DNA of 64,000 bases from Cololabis saira (taxonomy: Eukaryota; Chordata; Actinopteri; Beloniformes; Belonidae). The stretch is from assembly GCF_033807715.1 (NCBI RefSeq), contig NC_084590.1:2550001-2614000 (forward strand), in the 5' to 3' direction. Each line of letters starts with the position of its first letter. Positions within the stretch are counted from its first letter, which is position 1. The notes under the pieces were generated by a model, which was not told the origin of the DNA, did not search any database, and worked only from the letters and a program-made list of their open reading frames with translations. The translations under genes and the position numbers were made by a program. Positions 55,431-64,000 of this stretch are shown here, piece by piece.

Positions 55431-56732
55431 TAGGCTCGCCACCAGTCCTTGGAAATACAGAATTGTTACGTAATGGGGAATTAAAAGTTGCGTTCCATAT
55501 TGAACAAATAAGGAACGCAGCTGATTCCGTATTTCACAATTGTCCCATGCACGTCTGTCAACGAACTAACAATAATGAACAAAATAAAGGACAGGATATA
55601 TTAAAGACAGCAACATATGTTGGTGCGCTCTCTGTCTGCGCTCTCTGCCTGCCCTGCAGACGGCCCTGCAGATGGCCCTGCAGACGGGGCAATGCAGACG
55701 GCCCTGCAGACGGGGCCCTGCAGACAAATAAAAAATCTCAGAAAATTGGAATATTTTATGAAATCAATAAAGAATTAAAGGAGACCTATTATGGCATTTC
55801 ATGTATATTTTAAACAGGCCTTGAATGTCTTAAAAACAATCTAAAGCCTGTTTTTTCTACATAAAACAGAAATTCAGCCTGTGGGCCATGTCTCTAGTTT
55901 TACCGCTTCTAACCTCCTTCTCTATGAGGGATTCGGAGGGGACGGGGCTATGATAATGAGGCTCTGTGCTGATTGGCTGGTGGATTCTGAGGGGGCGGGG
56001 CTATGATAATGATGCTCTGCGCTGATTGGCTGCCTGAATGACGTGTAGCAGGGGAGGGAACAAAGCCTCGCTCCGGGGAGAAGAGCAGCCGGCTCCGTAC
56101 ACAAAGCGTGTCCCATGCGATAAGCTTCGGCGACAAAATAAATTCCATTGCTTTATTTTTTTGTATTAGACTGTCCTAACTGGCCGCGAGTTTAACAGTT
56201 TCAGTGTGGACAGAGAGCGTCCGATGTCACGCAGCTCGACGCAATAGTCGGAGTTGAAGGAAGGTATGCACTTTTTTTTTTAATGTTTATTGGTTTTATT
56301 TAGTTTTCTAAGCAAAAGATTCTTTGTTCTAGCTGTTATAGCACTTTATTATTTATATAATAGACTAGCAAGTTCTATAAGTGTGTTCAATGTAATTGTT
56401 TTCCCTCTTGAAAGTGTTTATACATGTTACATTTACGGAATATTCTAGTGTTGTATTGTCATTTAATTTAGGTTTAACTGTTTAACTGCCCAATGCAGGC
56501 AGACTTTGTTTAATTTACTATGACAATGCTCAGGTTCAGACTGTCTGTACAGTCACGAAAGTTCAATGCTATTGAAGCACTTTAAACTTTAAATCAAAGC
56601 ATTTTGTTTTTTCATATAAAATATATACATTTCTATGCATTTCAGACGTTTTGGGGATGTCCCTTTTTTGGGCGCTCGCGCGGCTGAAATCGGGACGTCC
56701 CTTATTTCTATTTCTGAAAGGTGGCAACCCTA
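55431..56732. mobile_element. hAT-type non-autonomous element with intact 8-bp TSD
   Basis: The TIRs TAGGCTCGCCACC and GGTGGCAACCCTA are at the exact ends, and the flanking GTGTCAAC at 55423-55430 and 56733-56740 is a perfect 8-bp duplication. The uninterrupted target (GTTAGTGTCAACACAACTTTC) is present in sister introns at 50184 and 61759. No transposase. It carries a nested TTAA-type element from about 55779. Confidence 0.93.
55779..56250. mobile_element. TTAA-type element nested in the hAT
   Basis: It starts after TTAA (55775-55778) with AGGAGACCTATTATGGCA. It matches 17412-17735 and 15455-15515 in reverse complement, but has one 29-bp unit (CAGTGTGGACAGAGAGCGTC) instead of about 67. A direct repeat of GGGGCTATGATAATGA occurs twice inside. 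The other end was not defined. Confidence 0.7.
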
Positions 56733-56790
56733 GTGTCAACAGAACTTTCACATCAGATTAATCTGAACACAAAACTAAAACATGTCTGAC

Positions 56791-56973
56791 CTCAGAGTCT
56801 CCAGTCTGCAGTCTGGACTCTCCAGGAAACCACACAGATGTTCCACTCCTGAATCCTGCAGCTGGTTCCAGCTCAGGTCCAGATGTTTCAGGTGTTTCAG
56901 GTGGGAGGGGTTGGACTTCAGAGCTGAGACCAGAGAAGAACAGCTGATCTCTGACAACCAGCAGTTCTCCAAC
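56791..56973 (-). CDS. NLR LRR exon F
   Basis: 183 bp, phase 2/2. Encodes [40 protein letters not shown] and [17 protein letters not shown]. Shares the LKHLKHL duplication with exon C. Frame intact. Confidence 0.87.
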
Positions 56974-57159
56974 CTGAATGAAGAAGAAACAGCTGATGAC
57001 TTCTGTAACCGTGTTGAAATAAATGTTTCAGAAAACATATTTGTGTAAATAAGTTCATAGTTAAACAGCTCTGAAGTTGAAATGTTAAGAAGTCCTTGAC
57101 CAGCAATAATGTTTTGGTATTGTTCACTAAGTGATGTTATCAAGGTTAATGTCACTGAA

Positions 57160-57524
57160 AATGCTGAAATGCTGAAACAAAAAGTGTGTAAAATGGAAAG
57201 GAAGTGGTTCTCTTGTAAGTCTGTAGACTCTTATTGTGCATGGAAAAAGTCTAGTCTATAAAAAAGCCCTTCACACAGCTAGAACAGCTCATTACTCATG
57301 GTGGATAGAGGATAATAAAAATAACCCACGTGTTCTGTTCAGCGCTGTAGCCAGGCTGACAAAGAGACACAACTCTGTTGAGCCGAGTTTCCTGCAGCTC
57401 TCAGTAGTGACGACTTTATGAGCTTCTTTAGCAGGAAAATATCAGGATCAGAGTAGAAATCAGCCAGGACGACCTGGTAGCTGCTGTGGGCGTTTCTTCA
57501 GCTTTAGTAGTTAGTTAGTGTTTA
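57160..57524 (+). pseudogene. L2 LINE fragment (end of endonuclease / start of RT)
   Basis: Matches 44985-45295 of the large L2 copy: [24 protein letters not shown], ALHTARTAHYSWWIEDNKNN, LFSAVARLTKRHNSVE. It joins directly at about 57520 to sequence of the L2 3' UTR (TTAGTTAGTGTTTAGTAAAC), so some 3 kb of the element is deleted. Confidence 0.85.
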
Positions 57525-58316
57525 GTAAACTTCTAGTTAGTGTTAGTAAACTACTAGTTAGTGTTCAGTAAAGCATTTAGTTAGTGTTCAGTAAACCTCT
57601 AGTTAGTGTTCAGTAAACCTCTAGTTAGTGTTAGTAAACCTCTAGGTAGTGTTTAGTAAACCTCTAGTTAGTGTTCAGTTAACCTCTAGTTAGTGTTTAG
57701 TAAACCTCTAGTTAGTTAGTGTTATGTAAACCTCTAGTTAGTTTTTAGTAAACCTCTAGTTAGTGTTCAGTAAACCTCTAGTTAGTTAGTGTTCAGTAAA
57801 CCTTTAGTTAGTGTTAGTAAACCTCTAGTTAGTTAGTGTTCAGTAAACATCTAGTTAGTTAGTGTTCAGTAAACCTCTAGTTAGTGTTCAGTAAACCTCT
57901 AGTTAGTGTTTAGTAAACCTCTAGTTAGTTAGTGTTCAGTAAACCTCTAGTTAGTGTTAGTAAACCTCTAGTTAGTGTTTAGTAAACCTCTAGTTAGTGT
58001 TTAGTAAACCTCTAGTTAGTGTTTAGTAAACCTCTAGTTAGTTAGTGTTCAGTAAACCTCTAGTTAGTGTTCAGTAAACCTCTAGTTAGTTAGTGTTTAG
58101 TAAACCTCTAATTAGTTAGTGTTCAGTAAACCTCTAGTTATTGTTTAGTAGACCTCTAGTTAGTGTTCAGTAAACCTCTAGTTCTAGTTAGTGTTCAGTA
58201 AACCTCTAGTTAGTTAGTGTTAGTAAACCTCTAGTTAGTTAGTGTTCAGTAAACCTCTAGTTAGTTAGTGTTCAGTAAACCTCTAGTTAGTTAGTGTTCA
58301 GTTAACCTCTAGTTAG
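57525..58316 (+). repeat. L2-derived minisatellite, about 33 copies
   Basis: Unit: AGTTAGTGTTCAGTAAACCTCT, 21-26 bp, with optional extra AGTT. The seed is the L2 3' UTR motif TTAGTGTTTAGTAAACCTCT at 53344-53366. The array resumes for one and a half units at 61442-61478, on the far side of the LINE inserted at 58319-61440. Confidence 0.93.
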
Positions 58317-58343
58317 TTACTCACTCACTCATCTTCTCCCGCT

Positions 58344-59909
58344 TTATCCGTTCCCGGCTCGCGGGGGCAGCAGCCTCAGCAGGGATGCCCAGACTTCCCT
58401 CACCCCAGACACTTCCTCCAGCTCTTCCGGGGGGAGTCCGAGGTGTTCCCAGGCCAGCCGAGAGACATAGTCTCTCCAGCGTGTCCTGGGTCTTCCCCGG
58501 GGTCTCCTCCCAGTGGGACATGCCTGGAAAACCTCCCTAGGGAGGCGTCCAGGAGGCATCCGGTACAGATGCCCAAGCCACCTCAGCTGACTCCTCTCAA
58601 TGTGAAGGAGCAGCGGCTCGACTACGAGCTCCTCCCGGGTGACCGAACTCCTCACCCTATCTCTAAGGGAGTGTCCAGCCACCCTGCGGAGGAAACTCAT
58701 CTAGGCCGCTTGTATCCGCGATCTTGTCCTTTCGGTCACTACCCAAAGTTCATGACCATAGGTGAGGGTAGGGGCGTAGATTGACCGGTAAATCGAGAGC
58801 TTCGCCTTTCGACTCAGCTCCCTCTTCACCACGACGGTCCAGTACATCGACCGCATTACTGCGGACGCTGCACCAATCCGTCTGTTAATCTCACGCTCCA
58901 TTGTTCCCTCACTCGTGAACAAGATCCCGAGATACTTGAACTCCTCCACCTGAGGCAGGACTTCTCCACCCACCCGGAGAAGGCATGCCACCCTTTTCCG
59001 ATAGAGAACCATGGCCTCGGTCTTGGAGGTGCTGATTCTCATCCCTGCCGCGTCGCACTCGGCCGCAAACCGCCCCAGCGCATGCTGAAGGTCCTGGTCC
59101 GAAGAAGCCAACAGGACAACATCATCCACAAAAAGCAGAGATGAAATCCTGAGGTTCCCAAACCGGATCCCCTCCGGCCCCTGGCTGCGCCTAGAAATCC
59201 TGTCCATAAAAATTATGAACAGGACCGGTGACAAAGGGCAGCCCTGACGGAGTCCAACATGCACTGGGAACAAGTCTGACTTACTGCCGGCAATGCGAAC
59301 CAGACTCCTGCTTCGATCATACAGAGACCGGACAGCCCTTAATAGAGGGCCCCGGACTCCATACTCACTCAGCACCCCCCACAGAATGGCACAAGGGACA
59401 CGGTCAAATGCCTTCTCCAGATCCACAAAGCACATGTAGACTGGTTGGGCAAATTCCCATGAACCCTTGAGCACCCTGCGGAGGGTATAGAGCTGGTCCA
59501 GTGTTCCACGACCGGGACGAAAACCGCATTGTTCCTCCTGAATCCGAGGTTCGACTATCGGCCGTAATCTCCTCTCCAGTACCCTGGCGTAGACTTTCCC
59601 TGGGAGGCTGAGAAGTGTGATCCCCCTGTAGTTGGAACACACTCTCCGGTCCCCCTTTTTAAACAGAGGGACCACCACCCCGGTTTGCCACCCCAGCGGT
59701 ACTGTCCCCTTCCTCCATGCAATGTCGCAGAGGCGTGTCAACCAAGACAGCCCTACGACATCCAGAGACTTGAGGTACTCAGGGCGAATCTCATCCACCC
59801 CCGGTGCCCTGCCACCGAGGAGCTTACGAACCACCTCGGTGACCTCGGCTTGGGTGATGGATGAGCACGCCTCCGAGCCCCAACCCCCTGCTTCCTCAGT
59901 GGAAGGCAT
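58344..59909 (-). pseudogene. LINE reverse transcriptase with one nonsense codon
   Basis: RT in one frame: [60 protein letters not shown] (motif A), [20 protein letters not shown] and LLFVDDVVLLASSDQDLQHA (motif C, here FVDD). Then FKYLGILFTSEGTMEREINR. A TAG at 58701-58703 ends it after RIQAA; the same frame goes on to a C-terminal domain LRWLGHLYRMPPGRLPREVF and GRRPRGRPRTRWRDYVSRLA. Apart from the stop and the deletion it looks young. WLGH plus GRPRTRWRDY favours the RTE clade. Confidence 0.88.
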
Positions 59910-61438
59910 GTCAGTCGGGTTAAGGAGATCTGCTTCCCCCTTCTGAGGCGCCGAACGGTCCTCCAGAATTTCCTCGAGGCCGACCGAAAGTCCTCCTCCA
60001 TGGCCTCCCCGAACTCCTCCCAGACCCGAGTTTTTGCCTCCAAGACTGCCCGAGCCGTGGCCCGCTTGGCCTGCCGGTACCTATCTACTGCGTCAGGAGT
60101 CCCACCGGCCAACATAGCCCGGTAGGACTCCTTCTTCAGTCTGACGGCATCCTGTACTTCCGGTGTCCACCACCGGGTTCTAGGATTGCCGCCACGACAG
60201 GCACCGGAGACCTTGCGTCCACAGCTTCGAGCCGCCGCGTTGACAATGGAGGCAGAGAACATGGTCCACTCGGACTCGATGTCCCCCGCCTCCTCCAGGA
60301 TCCAAGAGAAGCTCTCCCGGAGGTGGGAGTTGAAGATGTCCCTGACAGAGGGCTCGGCCAGACGTTCCCAACAGACCCTCACAATCCGTTTGGGTCTGCC
60401 CGGTCTGTCCAACCTCCTCCTCCGCCAGCGCATCCAACTCACCACCAGGTGGTGATCAGTTGACAGCTCAGCCCCTCTCTTCACCCGAGTGTCCAAGACA
60501 TGCGGCCGAAGGTCAGATGAAACGACAACAAAGTCGATCATTGACCTCTGGCCTAGGGTGTCCTGGTGCCACGTGCACTGATGGACACCCTTATGCTTGA
60601 ACATGGTGTTCGTGATGGACAAACTGTGACTTGCACAGAAGTCCAACAACAAAACACTGCTCGGGTTCAGATCGGGGAGGCCGTTCCTCCCAATCACGCC
60701 TCTCCAGGTATCACTGTCATTACCCACGTGAGCGCTGAAGTCCCCCAGTAGAACAATGGAGTCCCCAGTTGGAGCACTAGCACTATCAAGTACTCCTCCC
60801 AGGGACTCCAAGAAGGCCGGGTACTCCCCACTGCTGTTAGGCCCGTAGGCACAAACAACAGTGAGAGACCTTTCCCCGACCCGAAGGCGCAGGGAAGCTA
60901 CCCTCTCGTTCACCGGGGTGAACTCCAACACATGGCGGCTGAGCTTGGGGGCTATAACCAAGCCCACACCAGCCCGCCGCCTCTCACCCTGGGCAACTCC
61001 AGAGTAGTGGAGGGTCCAGCCCCCTTCAAGGAGCTGGGTTCCAGAGCCCAAGCTATGTGTGGAGGTGAGCCCGACTATCTCTAGCCGGTATCTCTCAACC
61101 TCACGCACAAGCTCCGGCTCCTTCCCCCCCAGCGAGGTGACATTCCATGTCCCCACTGTGAGGGTTTTGGTCCAGGGATTGGGTCGTCGAGGCACCCCGC
61201 CACGACTGCTACCCAGCCCACATTGCACCGGCCTGCCATGGTCCTTCCTGCGGGTGGTGGGCCTACAGGAAGGCGGGCCCACGTTGCCGTTTCGGGCTGA
61301 GCCCGGCCGGGTCCCACGGGCAAAGACCCGGCCACCAGGCGCTCGCCTACGAGCCCCAACCCCAGGCCTGGCTCCAGGGCGGGGCCCCGGTGACGCCGAT
61401 CCGGGCGACGTTACAGTCCTTGCTTTCATTCTTTTCAT
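59900..61438 (-). pseudogene. LINE endonuclease domain (APE type) and linker
   Basis: It starts [20 protein letters not shown], with a proline/arginine-rich head, then the APE-type endonuclease: [67 protein letters not shown] and [13 protein letters not shown] (DHH). It continues with an RT linker [20 protein letters not shown]. The intact frame of 561 codons ends at 59753 only because a deletion after LRRGKQ (about 59935) moves it out of the RT frame. Confidence 0.88.
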
Positions 61439-61497
61439 GGTAGGCTAGTTAGTTAGTGTTCAGTAAACCTCTAGTTGTTTTAAAACTGTGAACTGAC

Positions 61498-61671
61498 CTC
61501 AGAGTCTCCAGTCTGCAGTCTGGACTCTCCTGGAAACCACACAGATGTTTCACTCCTGAATCCTGCAGGGTGTTCAGACTCAGGTCCAGATGTTCCAGAT
61601 GGGAGGGGTTGGACTTCAGAGCTGAGACCAGAGAAGAACAGCTGATCTCTGACAGACTGCAGCTCTGTAAT
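61498..61671 (-). CDS. NLR LRR exon G
   Basis: 174 bp, phase 2/2. Encodes [40 protein letters not shown] and [15 protein letters not shown]. The intron to exon H is only 146 bp, so this pair shows the original compact spacing of the cluster. Confidence 0.87.
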
Positions 61672-61817
61672 CTGAACAAAGTCACAAGAGAAGAAGAAAG
61701 CAGAGCAGTCAGATGGTCAGTGTGGATCAGCAGGAGATCAGCCTGATGTCAGCAGTTTAGTGTCAACACAACTTTCACATCAGATTCATCTGAACACACA
61801 ACTAAAACATGTCTGAC

Positions 61818-61991
61818 CTCAGAGTCTCCAGTCTGCAGTCTGGACTCTCCAGGAAACCACACAGATGTTCCACTCCTGAATCCTGCAGGGGGTTCAGACT
61901 CAGGTCCAGATATTCCAGATGGGAGGGGTTGGACTTCAGAGCTGAGACCAGAGAAGAACATCTGATCTCTGACAGACTGCAGCTCTGTAAT
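61818..61991 (-). CDS. NLR LRR exon H
   Basis: 174 bp, phase 2/2. Encodes [40 protein letters not shown] and [15 protein letters not shown]. Over 90 percent identical to exon G by eye, with the same intron borders, so a recent tandem duplication is likely. Confidence 0.87.
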
Positions 61992-62139
61992 CTGAACAAA
62001 AAGCAAGTTCTTCAAATATCAACTTTGTCATCAGGTTCATGTGGGTCATCACTGGTATCTGGACTTTATAAAACAGGTTTTAAATTCTATTATATCCATG
62101 ATGTTTGTTCCTGGTTGTTCCTCTGACACGTTCACCTTT

Positions 62140-62470
62140 TAATGAACATCCTGGAGTTTTCTGCTAGAACAGAACAGAACAGAACAGAACAGAATAGAAT
62201 AGAATAGAGAACTACAGGTTCCTGGGCCTTCAGATCAGTGAGAGCCTCAGCTGGGCAAAACACACTGCAGCTCTGGTGGAGAAAGCTCAACCCCCTCACA
62301 ACGTACAATACAATACTTACAAAAGCAGAAGTAAAATGTGCAATAAATCTCTCATCTACCTGGTAAATGTCCTGTATTTAACGGTGAATGCAACTCAGGG
62401 TCCTCAGCACAAGGACATTGTATACCGGTGTATATATTTTTGTATTATATATACATTGCAGGAGAGACTG
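62140..62470 (+). mobile_element. LINE RT C-terminal scrap with microsatellite
   Basis: (AGAAC)n/(AGAAT)n at 62167-62207, followed by a frame reading RFLGLQISESLSWAKHTAAL then VEKAQPP, which resembles the conserved FLG-x-I/L-S-x-x-L-x-W block after the RT domain of CR1/L2-type LINEs. Very short and decayed. Confidence 0.5.
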
Positions 62471-62729
62471 TGAGGTCATCAGGCGGCTCGGTACAGTTCT
62501 GAAACAGGTCCACAGATGTTCCTGGGAGAGGGGAGGGTTAGTGGGGGCAGAGTCCCTTGTTTACATTCCACCAGGGAGATTGTGACTGGAGCGATCGGCC
62601 AAACCGCTCTGTCAAGGCCAGATTATAGAATCAACAATTATATTGCAAAGAACAGACAGACTCATTAATGTTCCATCTGCCTTTAGTCTCTTGTTCATCA
62701 ATGGCGACTCCAAACAGATGAATTTGTGA

Positions 62730-63201
62730 TTAATTCCCGCCAAGCCGAGCTTCCAACTTCTCCAAGGTCTTCTCCATCTTGCCAATGAGCTCAAGGACCG
62801 CCGCCAGCCTGCGATTCTGTTCAAGAATCGCATCCAGCTTACGGCTTTGCTCTCCCAGTGTTAAAGTCTGAGTGTTGGCCGCCATGCTTATCCCCTCAGC
62901 CACGTCCGGCAGCTCGGAAAGGGCCAAAACAGCTGTCGACGACTTACGCGTTTGTCGATAGACCAGGAATCCCCCCCCCTCCAATTAGAAGTAATCCTGC
63001 TATCATAAATCCAATTATGAAGGCATCTTCAACGTCCTCGACAGACAGGATCGCCAAACACAACGGTTTCCAATGTTTCCAGGAATCCATTGTGTATCCA
63101 GCAAAAAATGTCCCATCGGGGCAAGAGGGCTCCCTTACCCCCTGACTTCTCATCGCAAAAATTTGGTCAATTGTGCTGAGGGACCAGTTAATCAATTCCA
63201 T
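62730..63201 (-). pseudogene. Small membrane protein with coiled coil, frameshifted at a C9 run
   Basis: On minus, ATG at 63201 opens MELINWSLSTIDQIFAMRSQ, then a Cys-containing part CPDGTFFAGYTMDSWKHWKP and LC, an acidic SVEDVEDA, and a hydrophobic segment FIIGFMIAGLLLIGGGG. The frame then breaks at the run of nine C on plus (62971-62979). One base away it continues FLVYRQTRKSSTAVLALSEL, then a heptad-like SRKLDAILEQNRRLAAVLEL and IGKMEKTLEKLEARLGGN, TAA at 62730-62732. Without the extra base it would be 156 residues: ectodomain, one membrane span, basic stop-transfer, coiled coil. I do not recognise a named family. It may be carried by a repeat (a MITE lies just upstream). Confidence 0.6.
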
Positions 63202-63419
63202 GATTGTAGAATTTCGGAGGAGTGAAAAGGAGAGGCTCTGAAGACGAGACAGGACAAAAAGCAGTAGCAGGGCAGATAGATAAGGGAGAGGAGCAGAAAA
63301 GCGTCCGCCTTCGCAGAGAGCCGGAAGAAGACTAAAAGTAATGATTTCAATTAAAAACACATTAAAGCATGAATAACTGATGTAATATTTATGTTTTTTG
63401 GTAAGTGACAGTGGTAGAA

Positions 63420-63540
63420 GCAGGATAATGCTCTTCCAGGTGAACATTATCATAAATATATGGACTTCGCGGAGGCAAACCGCCCGCGTCGTCCATATAT
63501 TTCTGATAATGTCCACCTCGTCGGGCATTATCCCTTACAT
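63420..63540. mobile_element. Short palindromic MITE
   Basis: Arms GGATAATGCTCTTCCAGGTG...AAATATATGGA and TCCATATATTTCTGATAATG...GGGCATTATCC pair around a loop with CCGCCCGCGTCG. About 120 bp. A common fish fold-back repeat by recognition. Confidence 0.7.
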
Positions 63541-63638
63541 ATTCTATTCTATTCTATTTTGGACAGAACATTTCGAGACAGTTACATCTTTGGAGGATGA
63601 TAAGTGGATAAATGTGGAAACATCTCCAGTGGACTGAC

Positions 63639-63815
63639 CTCAGAGTCTCCAGTCTACAGTTTGGACTCTCCAGTCCACCAGACAGAAGCTTCACTCCTGA
63701 ATCCTGCAGGTTCTTGTTCTGACTCAGGTCCAGTTCTGTCAGATGGGAGGGGTTGGACTTCAGAGCGGACGCAACAACTTCAAATTCAGTCTTTGAGAGA
63801 TAACAACCAACAAAT
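63639..63815 (-). CDS. NLR LRR exon I, first LRR exon
   Basis: 177 bp, acceptor CTCTCATCACAG on minus, donor GTCAGTCC. Encodes [40 protein letters not shown] and [21 protein letters not shown]...[14 protein letters not shown] is the signature of the first LRR exon of fish-specific NLRs, so the NACHT exon should lie farther right, outside the window. Intact frame, and the correct phase to splice into exon H. Confidence 0.9.
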
Positions 63816-64000
63816 CTGTGATGAGAGAAAATATGATGTCAGTTGTAATAAAGTCTGATTTAAAGCCAGACTGACCCACAGGAGTTACAGGACGGTGCAG
63901 GAGATCACAGAACCAGAGTTACCAGAAATAAAGTCAGGGAGCCGTTTAAACTTGTAAACTTCTTCAATAATCTCAATTAAAATGTTTGATCTGATGAGTT

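Larger units (their letters stand above)
58319..61440 (-). mobile_element. RTE-like LINE inserted into the minisatellite
   Basis: A 3.1-kb minus-strand element with an endonuclease ORF followed by RT. The 3' end at 58319 reads ATCTTCTCCCGCTTTATCC on plus, next to short TCAC repeats. Both flanks are L2-derived minisatellite, so the insertion point is known. It lacks two inactivating features only: an internal deletion with frame change near 59910 and one stop codon at 58701-58703. Confidence 0.88.

Overview
This is vertebrate nuclear DNA, almost certainly from a teleost fish. The evidence is split genes with GT-AG introns, fish-type NLR leucine-rich-repeat exons (including the first-LRR signature GCYLS...[14 protein letters not shown]), L2, L1 and DIRS-type retroelements, Tc1-like and hAT DNA transposons, tRNA-derived SINEs and a very high load of tandem repeats. 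There is no operon structure and no CRISPR array. Three host loci are recognisable: the 3' end of USP32 (plus strand, 1391-9781), a complete XAF1-like gene (plus strand, 19803-29938) and nine LRR exons of a fish NLR gene (minus strand, 63815 down to 42870).

Layout. 1-9.8 kb: the last five USP32 exons, with introns full of DNA-transposon relics. The intron before the catalytic-histidine exon opens directly into 109 tandem 21-bp units, each restarting with the splice-donor hexamer GTAAGT. 9.8-19.8 kb: the USP32 3' UTR with (CTG)14, then intergenic repeats, including about 67 copies of a 29-bp unit inside a dispersed element. 19.8-30.4 kb: XAF1, whose 6.9-kb first intron holds a Tc1-like element that was itself invaded by an L1 and an L2 tail. 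30.4-42.8 kb: a transposon graveyard (L1 ORF1 and ORF2 pieces, a Rex1-like relic, TIR and inverted-repeat elements). 42.8-63.9 kb: NLR LRR exons of 174-186 bp, all in the same phase, separated by L2 copies, a DIRS-like relic, a hAT element with an intact 8-bp target duplication, an RTE-like LINE that landed in a minisatellite, and a small membrane-protein reading frame broken at a C9 run.

How it fits together. The two complete or near-complete host genes are not an operon. USP32 is a prenylated deubiquitinase, XAF1 is an interferon-linked zinc-finger antagonist of XIAP, and the NLR exons belong to an innate immune receptor whose NACHT part should lie beyond base 64000. The strongest theme is tandem amplification of short units inside functional or mobile sequence: a splice donor, the TATA region and the C-terminal codons of a Tc1 transposase, an L2 reverse-transcriptase motif, an L2 3' UTR, a DIRS gag and a TTAA-type element. 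The USP32 splice-donor array is the most unusual object in the window. All calls come from reading the sequence by eye; repeat-family names are recognitions of diagnostic motifs, not database matches.
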